The notes beneath the pieces were generated by a model, which made no database searches, was not told the origin of the DNA, and worked only from the letters and a program-made list of their open reading frames with translations. Of a stretch of DNA of 48,676 nucleotides, positions 1 to 7,549 are shown one piece after another. The stretch spans positions 1-48,676 of the forward strand of contig NZ_CADIKH010000048.1 in NCBI RefSeq assembly GCF_902859855.1, given 5' to 3'. The position numbers were made by a program, and so were the translations under genes. Every line of letters begins with the position of its first letter. Positions within the stretch are counted from its first letter, which is position 1. This DNA comes from Paraburkholderia humisilvae. Its GTDB lineage: Bacteria > Pseudomonadota > Gammaproteobacteria > Burkholderiales > Burkholderiaceae.

Positions 1-151
1 GCATCGCATTCGCAAGGATCAGTTCGATCTCGCGAGGCTCGGCCTCGGGGATGCCACCACGCCCGCCGTATGGGATGCTGTCCTGTCAACTCGATAAGGC
101 GTCCTTTATATCAGAAACTGCTCAACTCGCTCATCTATTTGCACCAGAGCC
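1..151 (+). mobile_element. 3' remnant of an IS6-family insertion sequence
   Basis: Bases 2-97 read in frame as the last 31 residues of an IS6-family transposase (begins HRIRKDQF, ends AVLSTR, stop TAA at 95-97). It matches the C-terminus of the full transposase at 1599-2318 at roughly half the positions, so it is a different member of the family. The right terminal repeat, ATTTGCACCAGAGCC, ends at 151 and is identical over 15 bases to the right end of the full element. The rest of this element lies outside the window. It abuts, and presumably truncated, the recombinase fragment that starts at 152. Confidence 0.8.
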
Positions 152-565
152 GCCGCGCCTCCGTGGCATCGAGCACCGGCGTCTTGCCCTGCTTCGTGGT
201 GTGACTCGGCCCGCGCACCGACGCAGCCGGATTCACCGGCACGATCTGGTCGGTCACCAGCCAGTCGAACAGATGCCGGATCGCCGCGAGCTGCTGCTTG
301 ACGGTCGGCGCCGACGACGTCTTTGTCTGTAGCTCGATCCACGCGGCCACATGCAGCGGCTGCACGGCCGTGATCGATGTCACCCCGGCGCCGGCGCACC
401 ACCCGAGAAATCCCCCGTGGCCCACGCGTACGCGCGCCGCGTACGCGGGTTGCGGATCGCCGACGCGAAGTATTCCAGTAAACGCACACTGGCGCGCTCG
501 CCGGCTGACGCGACCAGCGGGGGCGTAGCAACGCCGGCAGGCAGGACAAGGTTAGTGCCGATCAC
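152..565 (-). pseudogene. Tyrosine recombinase, N-terminal fragment, frameshifted and IS-truncated
   Basis: From the ATG at 565 the protein begins MIGTNLVLPAG and runs through NPRTRRAYA. The reading frame then has to change at a run of five C (412-416 on the plus strand). With one extra base it continues as GFLGWCAGAGVTSITAVQPL, then a typical SAM-like core-binding domain of XerC/D-type recombinases (AIRHLFDWLV, VNPAASVRGP). It stops at 152, where the IS6 terminal repeat begins, so the whole catalytic domain (R, HxxR, Y) is missing. The frameshift is in a homopolymer, so a sequencing error is possible, but the IS truncation alone makes it non-functional. Plasmid-borne enzymes of this type usually resolve multimers or integrate elements. 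Confidence 0.75.
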
Positions 566-596
566 CCATCTCCCTCCCTGCGATCAGAAGCGAGAC

Positions 597-1205
597 TCAT
601 TTCTCGAAAAATTTACCGTAAGCGACTTCGAGACATCGTTTCCCTCGCGGAGTCAACGTACCATCTGCGCGCATAAGGTGGTTGATAGCGTCCGGATGAT
701 TACCTTCTCTCCGTGCGACTGCGGCAAGACTGACCTCGTTTGTATGGTCGTGCGCCTTCTTCATACGGGTTCCGTTCCTGACGTGATTCGCCGTCTCGTA
801 GCTCTTTTCAAGCTCATATCGCCTCGCAGTGTCGATGGCACGTGGAGCCTGCCCGGCTGCCTCCCGATTACGCACCTGTTCAAGCGCCTTATCCGCCCCG
901 GATAGCAGCTGCGCCAACGTCAGGCCGACCGACGCGCCGCGCGCGGCTGCGTCTTGCCGGGTAGCGCTGGCTGACGGACCCGGGTGAGGACTGCCGCCCA
1001 ACACTGCCTCGACATCCGCGCCCGACAGGGGCTGAGGCGGCAGCGCCGCGACGATCGGCGAGGCCGCCCGCTGGCTGAAGCCTGCGGCTGCTGCCAGCCC
1101 GGCCAGGGCTGCTGTGTGCTCGGCATTGCCGCTGCCATGGGCAGCGTGGCCATAGGGGGTAGTGGGCTGATATCCGCCGTAAATCGGGTTCAGTTCGTTG
1201 GGCAT
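597..1205 (-). CDS. Hypothetical protein, 202 aa
   Basis: A complete minus-strand gene with ATG at 1205 and a GGAG about 10 bases upstream. I do not recognise the family. The N-terminal half is rich in Ala, Gly and Pro (MPNELNPIYGGYQPTTPYG), without a signal peptide or membrane segment. The C-terminal half is charged and looks globular (RRYELEKSYETANHV, then SLAAVARREGNHPDAINHL, then a Lys/Phe-rich tail). The second stretch resembles a short helix-turn-helix-like unit but is too short to call. It lies between the broken recombinase (152-565) and the IS6 element, all cargo between two IS6 ends. Confidence 0.55.
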   Translation of the reverse strand: MPNELNPIYGGYQPTTPYGHAAHGSGNAEHTAALAGLAAAAGFSQRAASPIVAALPPQPLSGADVEAVLGGSPHPGPSASATRQDAAARGASVGLTLAQLLSGADKALEQVRNREAAGQAPRAIDTARRYELEKSYETANHVRNGTRMKKAHDHTNEVSLAAVARREGNHPDAINHLMRADGTLTPRGKRCLEVAYGKFFEK

Positions 1206-1533
1206 GGTAAGTATCTCCGTAATAAGGTTGGGATGAATGTAACCCTACGATTTTCAGACATCCCGGCCGCGTATCGCTCCCGTAACCGCGCCCCCCGTGG
1301 CGAAACGGGGGGGTCCGCGCCGGTCCGCCATCCTCTTTTTCTATATGTGATAAAGGACATCATCACACATAGAGAGAGAGACCCTCAACGACACATTGAA
1401 GGCGAATATGCAGGCCTGCGTTCCCCCGACCTCCTGCGCGTCCCAATTTGACGGCCTTGTCAAATTGCTGAATCAATGTCAATTGCAGGCAATAAATTAG
1501 TTATCCTGATCAGATGGAAATGATGCCTGCGAG
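1206..1533. other. Gene-free stretch with a possible operator
   Basis: No convincing gene. It holds the upstream region of the minus-strand gene that starts at 1205. An imperfect palindrome, TGTGAT (1346-1351) and ATCACA (1362-1367) separated by 10 bases, lies in the only AT-rich part and could be a regulator site. A GAGAGAGAGAG run follows at about 1371-1381. Confidence 0.35.
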
Positions 1534-2372
1534 GGCTCTGGTGCAAATAGTTTCGGTGAATCGGTTAAAGTAGCCGGCCATCAAACTGGTAGCCGGTGAT
1601 GAGCAAGCGAAAAGGTCTGGAGGGGCTGTTCAGTGGACGGCATTTTGATCGGGAGATCATCATTCTGTGTGTTCGCTGGTATCTGCGCTACAAGCTTAGC
1701 CTGCGGGATCTGGTCGAGATGATGGCAGAGCGCGGTTTGTCACTCGCGCACACGACGATCATGCGTTGGGTTCAACGTTACACGCCCGAATTCGTCAAAC
1801 GGTGGAATCGTTTTAGCTCGCCCACGGGACAGTCGTGGCGTGTCGACGAAACCTGCCTGAAGATCCGCGGCAAGTGGGTCTACCTCTATCGTGCGGTAGA
1901 TCGGGCCGGCCAGACGGTAGACTTCATGCTGCGCGCAAAACGTGACGTAGCAGCAGCAAAAGCATTTTTCAACAAGGCCATCAAGCACCAGGGGCAGCCA
2001 CCGAAAAGCATCACACTCGATGGCTATGCGGCCTCGCACCGGGCCGTGCGCGAGATGAAGGCCCGCGGCTTGCTGCCTGCCGGCACCGAGGTCAGATCCT
2101 CGAAGTATCTGAATAACCTGATCGGGCAAGACCATCGAAACATCAAGTCCCGGACGAAGGTCATGCTGGGTTTCAAGCGGTTTAGAGGCGCCACGACTAC
2201 GATTTCAGGCATCGGGTTGATGCATCGCATTCGCAAGGGGCAATTCAATCTCGCGACGCTCGACCTCAAAGACACCGCTACGCCGACCGTCTGGAACGCG
2301 GTCCTCTTTGCTCAATAAGTCATCCTGTCAAAATTAGTTTCCTTGACTGTTTCCACCATTTGCACCAGAGCC
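1534..2372 (+). mobile_element. Full-length IS6-family insertion sequence (839 bp)
   Basis: Bounded by perfect 15-bp terminal inverted repeats: GGCTCTGGTGCAAAT at 1534-1548 and its complement at 2358-2372. One transposase gene fills it, and the length is normal for IS6/IS26-type elements. The 8 bases outside each end (CCTGCGAG left, GTCCCGAC right) do not match, so there is no target-site duplication, as expected if the copy arrived by cointegrate formation or if recombination reshuffled the flanks. The right end cuts into the recombinase remnant at 2373-3301. Confidence 0.9.
1599..2318 (+). CDS. IS6-family transposase with a mutated DDE triad
   Basis: A 239-residue protein, the usual size for IS6 transposases. 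An N-terminal helix-turn-helix region (about residues 15-60: CVRWYLRYKLSLRDLVEMM) precedes the DDE catalytic core. The first two acidic residues are clear: D83 in RVDETCLK and D141 in ITLDGYAA. The third should be a Glu 35 residues after D141, in the motif NN-I-E-x-DH; here the sequence is NLIGQDHRNIKSR, with Gly176 (codon GGG at 2124-2126) in its place. I infer that transposition chemistry is impaired, although the rest of the gene is intact. ATG at 1599 is preferred over the adjoining GTG at 1596. Confidence 0.9.
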   Translation: MSKRKGLEGLFSGRHFDREIIILCVRWYLRYKLSLRDLVEMMAERGLSLAHTTIMRWVQRYTPEFVKRWNRFSSPTGQSWRVDETCLKIRGKWVYLYRAVDRAGQTVDFMLRAKRDVAAAKAFFNKAIKHQGQPPKSITLDGYAASHRAVREMKARGLLPAGTEVRSSKYLNNLIGQDHRNIKSRTKVMLGFKRFRGATTTISGIGLMHRIRKGQFNLATLDLKDTATPTVWNAVLFAQ

Positions 2373-3301
2373 GTCCCGACCACCTTATCGCGACACAACC
2401 CGACTGCGAAGCCTACAAGGATTTCCTGAAGGCGCCCTCCCCGGCCTTCGTTGGGCCGCGCTTCGCGCGCAGCAGCCTGGGCTGGCGGCCGTTCGCGTCA
2501 ACCGACCTGACGGCCGACACCCAGAAATACGCGGTGCGCGCGCTGCGCGCCGCCTTCGCGTGGCTGGTCGACGTCCGCTATCTGGCAGGCAATCCGTGGA
2601 AGGCCGTCAAGGATCCGGTCGTGGTGGAACGGGAGGTGGACGTGGACATCGGCCGCGCCCTGCCCGCCAGCCTCTGGCATCGCGCGCGGCGCGAGAAAAC
2701 ACGCCCGTCACCGCACGGTGACCAGAAGAGCCCGGTATGGGAACTGACCGGGATCGGCAAACGGAACAAGGAACGCACCGTGCCGGTCAGCCCGGCCGCG
2801 ATCGACGCGCTGCGGGCGCACTGGGCCGACCGCGGCCTCGAGTTCGACACGGCAACGGCAGGGCCGCTGGTCCGGCCGGTTTTCATCCCCCCTACCCCGC
2901 TCGCGCTGGCCAGGCACGGCGACGGCACGGACGAATCGTACGTGCCTGACGGCATCAACAAGATGGTGCGCTGGGCCATGAAGCGGCTGGTCGCCGGCAT
3001 GCCGGACCTGACGGTCGCTGAAATGACGCAGCTCGCGTCGACCTCCCCGCATGCGTTCAGGCACACGTTCGGCACCCAGGCGGGCGCCAACGACGTACCG
3101 CTCGACGTGATCCAGCGCATCATGGGCCACGCCTCGCTGCAGACAACGACCATCTACGTGCAGGCCGAACGGGAACGCATGATGAAGGAAAGCGCGGAAT
3201 ACTTCATGAAGACCTTGCCCAAATCCGATGCTCAAGGCGTTGGTGACGCCTCAGCACAAACGACCAGCAATGTCCCATTCCCTGCCCGTCCTGATGTGTG
3301 A
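2373..3301 (+). pseudogene. Tyrosine recombinase (phage integrase family), truncated remnant
   Basis: The frame is open from inside the IS6 right end and reads DHLIATQPDCEAYKDFLKAP, then part of the core-binding domain (AVRALRAAFAWLVDVRYL, GNPWKAV), then the catalytic domain. The C-terminal boxes are intact: HAFRHTFGTQAG (H-x-x-R) and LGH-type GHASLQTTTIYV with the tyrosine nucleophile. The N-terminus is lost to the IS. Between ALPASLWHRARRE and the strand ending GIGKRNKERTVPVS the region that should hold the first catalytic Arg (a GLR-type box) is absent, which suggests an internal deletion. It belongs to the same family as the gene starting at 48545, whose N-terminus is the part missing here. 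Confidence 0.8.
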
Positions 3302-3526
3302 CGCACTGGGCGTCGGCGTGACAGATTTCAGCAGCGAATTCGACTCAGTTGCTAACCCCCTCGGGCTAAAAACTTGGCTGGCGCGCAGCGGGATTACCCG
3401 CACGTGAAGTCAAAATCAGTATATAAGCCCCGCGCGCTGCGTGTCCGGGCTACTACGGGGCGTCAGTAAGATTTCGATACGCATTTAGCATACTTTTCGG
3501 CCACCCAGCGAAGATCGGATCTGCGC

Positions 3527-3552
3527 GCGGTGCAGTGTAATTCCTGCACCGC
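3527..3552. repeat. Stem-loop with 9-bp perfect arms
   Basis: GCGGTGCAG (3527-3535) and CTGCACCGC (3544-3552) are perfect complements around an 8-base loop. No T-run follows, so it is not a typical terminator. Its place upstream of parA fits a partition-site or regulatory role, but that is inference. Confidence 0.6.
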
Positions 3553-3586
3553 AAGGCCCGGTTTTGCTCATGCATTTTCGAGCTAT

Positions 3587-3604
3587 CGCCTGGAGAACCA
3601 GGCG
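3587..3604. repeat. Stem-loop with 7-bp perfect arms
   Basis: CGCCTGG (3587-3593), loop AGAA, CCAGGCG (3598-3604). It is the second strong hairpin in the parA leader. Confidence 0.55.
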
Positions 3605-3694
3605 TGGCGCGGGTTTCCGGGCGAAGAGTTTACTTGCCGTTTGCTCGTTTACCGACTAGAGTGCCGATCAAACCATTTGTCGCCGAAATTTCAT

Positions 3695-3710
3695 GAAAAT
3701 CGCAATTTTC
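3695..3710. promoter_or_regulatory. Palindrome abutting the parA start (candidate ParA operator)
   Basis: GAAAAT-CGCA-ATTTTC, perfect 6-bp arms, ends two bases before the ATG of parA. ParA proteins with an N-terminal DNA-binding region commonly repress their own operon by binding a palindrome near the start. The placement fits; binding is not shown. Confidence 0.4.
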
Positions 3711-3711
3711 G

Positions 3712-4947
3712 ATGACAGACAAGTCAGACGGGAAAAACATGATGCTTAAGGAACTGACTCCCCCGCGGATTTCAATCGGTGCGGAACAATTGGGCGCTAT
3801 TGCCGACCGTGCGGAAGGCACACTCGCGAAGTTGCGGGACGATCTGCTCGAACCGTGGCCCCGAAAGATGGCCCCAATTGTAACTGGGGCACGGCTTGCA
3901 AAGCTGTGCAAGCTGGACCGAACGCAGATCAACTACCTGTGCACGCGTGGTCATCGCGAAGGTTTGCCTGTCGGCACTCTGAAGGGAACAAGTCGCAACC
4001 GCGAGTTCACGCTGGCCGAGGCTCAAGAATTCGTACGCATGGCCGGTCCATACAAGCCACGACCGACCGGCACGAAAGGAATCGTGCTTAGCGTCGGCAA
4101 CTTCAAAGGCGGTGTTGGCAAGACCACCATGGCCGTTGCGATTGCACAGGCGCTTACGCTGCACGGACACAAGGTTCTATTGATCGACTTGGATCCGCAA
4201 GCGTCGAGCACCACGCTGATGGGCTATGTGCCGACTCCCGAAGTGTCCGAGGAAATGACCGTGATGCCGGTAGTCTACGGAGAGCAGCCCGACCTCACCT
4301 ACGCGGCGATTCCTTCTTATTGGAACAATCTCGACATCATTCCGTCTTCGGCGGCGCTGTTCGGGGCTGATTATTACCTCCCCAACAAGCAAGCGACCGA
4401 CCCTCAGTACGAATTCTGGAAGGTGCTCGACAGCGCCATGGGGCCGATCCGCGAGACCTATGACGTTGTCGTTATCGACACACCACCGACGCTCTCTTAC
4501 CTTGCCATCGGGTGTTTCATGGCGACGGACGGCATGGTGATCCCGCTCCCGCCAGAGACGCTGGACTATGCGTCGAGCACTCAGTTTTTCCGGCAGTTCT
4601 CCGAACTGTTCAAGACGCTGAGCGACCGTTCTGTGGAGAAGGCATTCGCCTTCATCAAGGTCGTGCTGTCGAAGGTCAAACCGGGCGTCGCAACTACAGA
4701 CGTCGTCAAATCGTGGATTCAGCAAACCTACCCTGAACTACTCGCGCGCGCCGAAGTGCTCGAAACGGATTTGGTCAAGAACGCGGCGGCTGAGTTTAAA
4801 ACGATCTATGACCTGACTCGGTACGAGGGAAGCACTGCTACTTTCAATCGGGCGCTCGAATCGTTCGATAGCGTCGTCGACGAGATCGAAGCGGAAATCC
4901 AGAACACATGGGCACTCCAACTCGCGGAGGTAACCGATGGCGAATAA
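3712..4947 (+). CDS. parA: ParA family partition ATPase
   Basis: A 411-residue type Ia ParA that drives plasmid segregation with ParB. It has a long N-terminal extension with a helix-turn-helix-like stretch (about residues 50-100: LAKLCKLDRTQINYLC) followed by the ATPase. The deviant Walker A motif KGGVGKTT is at residues 132-139, with VLLIDLDPQAS shortly after and VVIDTPPTLSYLA as the Walker B region. Length and N-terminal domain are typical of autoregulating plasmid ParA proteins. No clear ribosome site precedes ATG 3712; a second ATG at 3739, after GACGGGAA, is an alternative start. The 3' end overlaps parB by 11 bases, so the two are translated together. Confidence 0.93.
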   Translation: MTDKSDGKNMMLKELTPPRISIGAEQLGAIADRAEGTLAKLRDDLLEPWPRKMAPIVTGARLAKLCKLDRTQINYLCTRGHREGLPVGTLKGTSRNREFTLAEAQEFVRMAGPYKPRPTGTKGIVLSVGNFKGGVGKTTMAVAIAQALTLHGHKVLLIDLDPQASSTTLMGYVPTPEVSEEMTVMPVVYGEQPDLTYAAIPSYWNNLDIIPSSAALFGADYYLPNKQATDPQYEFWKVLDSAMGPIRETYDVVVIDTPPTLSYLAIGCFMATDGMVIPLPPETLDYASSTQFFRQFSELFKTLSDRSVEKAFAFIKVVLSKVKPGVATTDVVKSWIQQTYPELLARAEVLETDLVKNAAAEFKTIYDLTRYEGSTATFNRALESFDSVVDEIEAEIQNTWALQLAEVTDGE

Positions 4948-5926
4948 GCTGAAGGACCGGCTTATGGCACGCACAGCCAACCTTGCGGAGAAGGTCGAAG
5001 CCGCCGCTGCTGATCGGCCATCAATCGCGGATCAGCGTCCGATGACGATGCCAGGCCAGCTAGGGGCATTCCGGCTTGAAGCACAGCGCTATCAACGGCA
5101 GATCGATGAACTTGCGGCCGAACTCGAAAAGGCTCGCAAGAGTGGCGCGGTCATTGAGATTCCGCTCGATCTTCTCGTCGAGGTGCCGGGGCGTCGCCGC
5201 GCGCTCACTCCAGAGCAAAAGATCGAGCTGCGCGAAAACCTGCGCCACAACAAGCTTACGCATCCGATCACTGTGCGCCCGCTACCGGATGGTCGGTTCG
5301 AAGTGATTTCCGGCCATAACCGAACGGACCAGTACCGTGAGCTCAGGCGAGACAAGATCAGCGCCGTGCCCATTGAGATGTCGGATGCAGAGGCGTCGGC
5401 GAGCGCGTTCTACGCAAACCTGCTGCAGTCTGATCTCAGCGACTACGAGAAATTCGTCGGATTTCAAGATCTCTTGGAGCGGACTGGCAAGACGCAGGCT
5501 GAAATCGCGGCTGATTCCGGTATCAGCGAAAACACGCTGTCGCGCCTGATGGCATTTGTAGACTTACCACCGACTGCTATCGAAATCATCAGGACCGTGC
5601 CTCACTGCATCGGCAGCAGTGCTGTAAGCCAGCTTGGTGCGATAGCTAGGGAGGGCAAGGCGGATGCGGTGCTGAACGCCGTTAAAGCGCTCGCGGAGGG
5701 TCGCGTGACCCAAGACGCTGCGGTTCGAATGGCACGCGACGGCGAGGTTCGCGTCAAGGCGACGCGGCCAACTCCGGTGTCAATCAAATCAGGGAAGACG
5801 ACTTATTGTACGGTTATCGCAGCCAACAAAACCTTGCGGATCGACTTCAAAACGGAGGAGGCAAGGGCGGCCGTTGAGGAAGCCGTAAAAAAGATTCTCA
5901 GTGAATTCGCTGCTGGCGATCGCTGA
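4937..5926 (+). CDS. parB: ParB family partition protein
   Basis: A 329-residue centromere-binding partner of ParA. A ParB N-terminal domain lies at about residues 65-150 (EIPLDLLVEVPGRR, then ELRENLRHNKLTHPITVRPL). The nucleotide-binding box reads SGHNRTDQYREL rather than the GERR form of chromosomal ParB, as in many plasmid ParBs. A helix-turn-helix follows at about 185-210 (KTQAEIAADSGISENTLSRL), then a C-terminal dimerisation region. It overlaps parA, is followed by a terminator at 6018-6047, and completes a two-gene operon. Confidence 0.93.
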   Translation: MANKLKDRLMARTANLAEKVEAAAADRPSIADQRPMTMPGQLGAFRLEAQRYQRQIDELAAELEKARKSGAVIEIPLDLLVEVPGRRRALTPEQKIELRENLRHNKLTHPITVRPLPDGRFEVISGHNRTDQYRELRRDKISAVPIEMSDAEASASAFYANLLQSDLSDYEKFVGFQDLLERTGKTQAEIAADSGISENTLSRLMAFVDLPPTAIEIIRTVPHCIGSSAVSQLGAIAREGKADAVLNAVKALAEGRVTQDAAVRMARDGEVRVKATRPTPVSIKSGKTTYCTVIAANKTLRIDFKTEEARAAVEEAVKKILSEFAAGDR

Positions 5927-6017
5927 TACCAACTTGGAACCACTTCTAAATCAATCACTTACGCTTTTGGAAAACCGAAGAGGACGCCATGACGCGATGT
6001 TGAACTCCTAGAAAGAC

Positions 6018-6047
6018 AAAAGCCCTCGGCGGGAACCGGGGGCTTTT
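6018..6047 (+). terminator. Rho-independent terminator after parAB
   Basis: AAAAGCCCTCGG (6018-6029) pairs with CCGGGGGCTTTT (6036-6047) at 11 of 12 positions around a 6-base loop, ending in four T. It lies 92 bases after the parB stop. Confidence 0.75.
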
Positions 6048-6117
6048 GCATAACACGGCCTTGGGGTCTCTCAACCGTCGGCTAGCTACACATCCACCCG
6101 TTATCAGCGGGCAGCGT

Positions 6118-6214
6118 CCAAAAACCTTGGTACGGGGTTTTGGCACATCGCGAAGTTTAGCTGACTGAGAGAGTCCGTCAAGTTTTTATGCCCATCTCAC
6201 AAATGGGAACGGAC
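6118..6214 (+). promoter_or_regulatory. Leader of the replication gene with nested inverted repeats
   Basis: Three inverted repeats stand just before the rep ATG at 6220. CCAAAA/TTTTGG arms lie at 6118-6143. GTCCGT (6173-6178) pairs with ACGGAC (6209-6214), and inside this CCCAT (6191-6195) pairs with ATGGG (6203-6207) around a 7-base loop. The outer stem covers the weak purine-rich region in front of the start codon, so the leader could control initiator synthesis, as expected for copy-number control. The function is inferred. Confidence 0.4.
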
Positions 6215-6219
6215 TTCCT

Positions 6220-7506
6220 ATGTATATCGCGCAACACTTGGTTGCAGGCGAGGAGGGCGGATTTTGCCGCGACTCGCATGAGAACGTCAACGCCTCCGTG
6301 GTGTTCCCGGGAGAGGATCACGCCGGCGCTGACGCTTTCGCTGCACTCCCCACCGACGAAACGAAATTGCCGTGGCAGGTTCACCACGCGCAGCATCGCG
6401 CCTCAAACGCGCGAGGGCTTCCCAATCGCGCCCGTGATCTGCTCGCTGAATTGGCGCGCACGGTTGACCATCGGCGCCCGCTGTCGGCGATCTTTGCCAA
6501 GCGCAGACGAATTGCCGAACGCGCCCAGCTTACCTCTCGCACTCTTTGCCGCGCATTGGCCGATCTTGAAGAAGCCGGTTTCATCACGCGGAAGGCACAA
6601 CTCCGTCTCGACGATGGCCCTATGAAGGGCACATTCGACGGTGTTCATCTGCATCTGACCGAGAAGGCAGCGGTTCTGCTCGGCCTGATAAATCCCGAAG
6701 TGGCGCACGGCTCGACGCCCGCCCATAAAGCCTCTGACGGCTCTGAGGATTCTCGGACGGCGCAGGGTTTGAACGGCTTCGAACAGGCCGACGACGATGC
6801 CGGAAATGGCTTTGCCGAGCCGCACGCCAAAGTGGCGCACGGTGCATATATAAGGGATCTTTCCCCAGTTGCTTTTCAAAAGAGACAACCGGGGCAGGTG
6901 CCTGCGGATCTCGAGCGCCTGCGGTCCCTAGGCTTTTCTAAATTTTTGATCTTCGGGCTGATGCGCGATGCTCGCGAGCAGGGCAAGCGGCTTAGCGACG
7001 TGGTTCAAGCGACTTGGCATGGCCTGAAACGCTCCGACAAGCCAATCTGCTACCTGCGATCGCTGCTGAAGCGCGATGTCGACTTCGGCGCCGTGGCGCG
7101 TGCTCGGGAAGCCGCGCATGCTGCCGAACGGAACGCGGTTGCCGAGCGCGACGCCGCCGACGCGTTGGTGCGGTCCGTGGGCGCTCAGACGTTCGTCGAC
7201 GAATCGGGCGAGCAGCTGGCTCGGGTCGACCCGGACGGCGTCTCGATGTTCGTCTCGCGCGTCGACGAGTCGGGCGAGCGGGTCGCCGCCGGCCCCTGGC
7301 AGATCGGGTTCGCCGCGGCCGTACGCACCGGCCGGATTCGCGTGGCGACCGAGGCTGACCTCAAGGCATTCGCTCAGGCTCGTCGTCGGCACACAGTGCC
7401 TGTCCTGCGCCCAGATTCGGTGCCACGCGTGCTGACCGATAGCGTGCGCACTGGGCTTGCCGGCGTGAGGGCGGCACTTCATGGGCCTATGGCCCGGCTG
7501 CGATAA
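6220..7506 (+). CDS. Plasmid replication initiator-like protein with winged helix
   Basis: A 428-residue protein directly after parAB, the usual place of the initiator in plasmids of this group. Residues about 65-130 form a winged-helix unit (AKRRRIAERAQLTSRTLCRAL, then LEEAGFITRKAQL). The middle is low-complexity. A second helical block (about 220-290: SLGFSKFLIFGLMRDAREQG) precedes an Ala/Glu-rich coiled-coil-like stretch (AREAAHAAERNAVAERDAAD). No catalytic motif of rolling-circle Rep proteins is seen, so theta-type initiation is more likely. The role is inferred mainly from the winged helix and the par neighbourhood; a transcription regulator is the alternative. The start has no strong ribosome site and follows a structured leader. 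Confidence 0.6.
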   Translation: MYIAQHLVAGEEGGFCRDSHENVNASVVFPGEDHAGADAFAALPTDETKLPWQVHHAQHRASNARGLPNRARDLLAELARTVDHRRPLSAIFAKRRRIAERAQLTSRTLCRALADLEEAGFITRKAQLRLDDGPMKGTFDGVHLHLTEKAAVLLGLINPEVAHGSTPAHKASDGSEDSRTAQGLNGFEQADDDAGNGFAEPHAKVAHGAYIRDLSPVAFQKRQPGQVPADLERLRSLGFSKFLIFGLMRDAREQGKRLSDVVQATWHGLKRSDKPICYLRSLLKRDVDFGAVARAREAAHAAERNAVAERDAADALVRSVGAQTFVDESGEQLARVDPDGVSMFVSRVDESGERVAAGPWQIGFAAAVRTGRIRVATEADLKAFAQARRRHTVPVLRPDSVPRVLTDSVRTGLAGVRAALHGPMARLR

Positions 7507-7549
7507 AAAGCCCTTCAGAATTCGAACCAACTAACCCTTGGGTGCCTCG

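Larger units (their letters stand above)
3302..3711. other. Gene-free leader of the partition operon, rich in inverted repeats
   Basis: About 410 bases between the recombinase remnant and parA. I see no credible gene. It carries two strong stem-loops (3527-3552 and 3587-3604) and a palindrome touching the parA start (3695-3710), listed separately. This is where an upstream centromere or the parA promoter/operator would be expected. Confidence 0.5.

Noticed and set aside
152..1533. A classical composite transposon bounded by two IS6 copies
   Set aside because: The left IS is only partly in the window and is a different family member, and no target duplications were found.
3396..3411. CACGTGAA resembling half of a chromosomal parS site
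   Set aside because: Only eight bases match, without the symmetrical other half, and plasmid type Ia ParB proteins usually recognise different sites.
3530..3715. A 61-codon frame upstream of parA
   Set aside because: It starts inside a strong hairpin, overlaps the parA start and shows no protein-like pattern.
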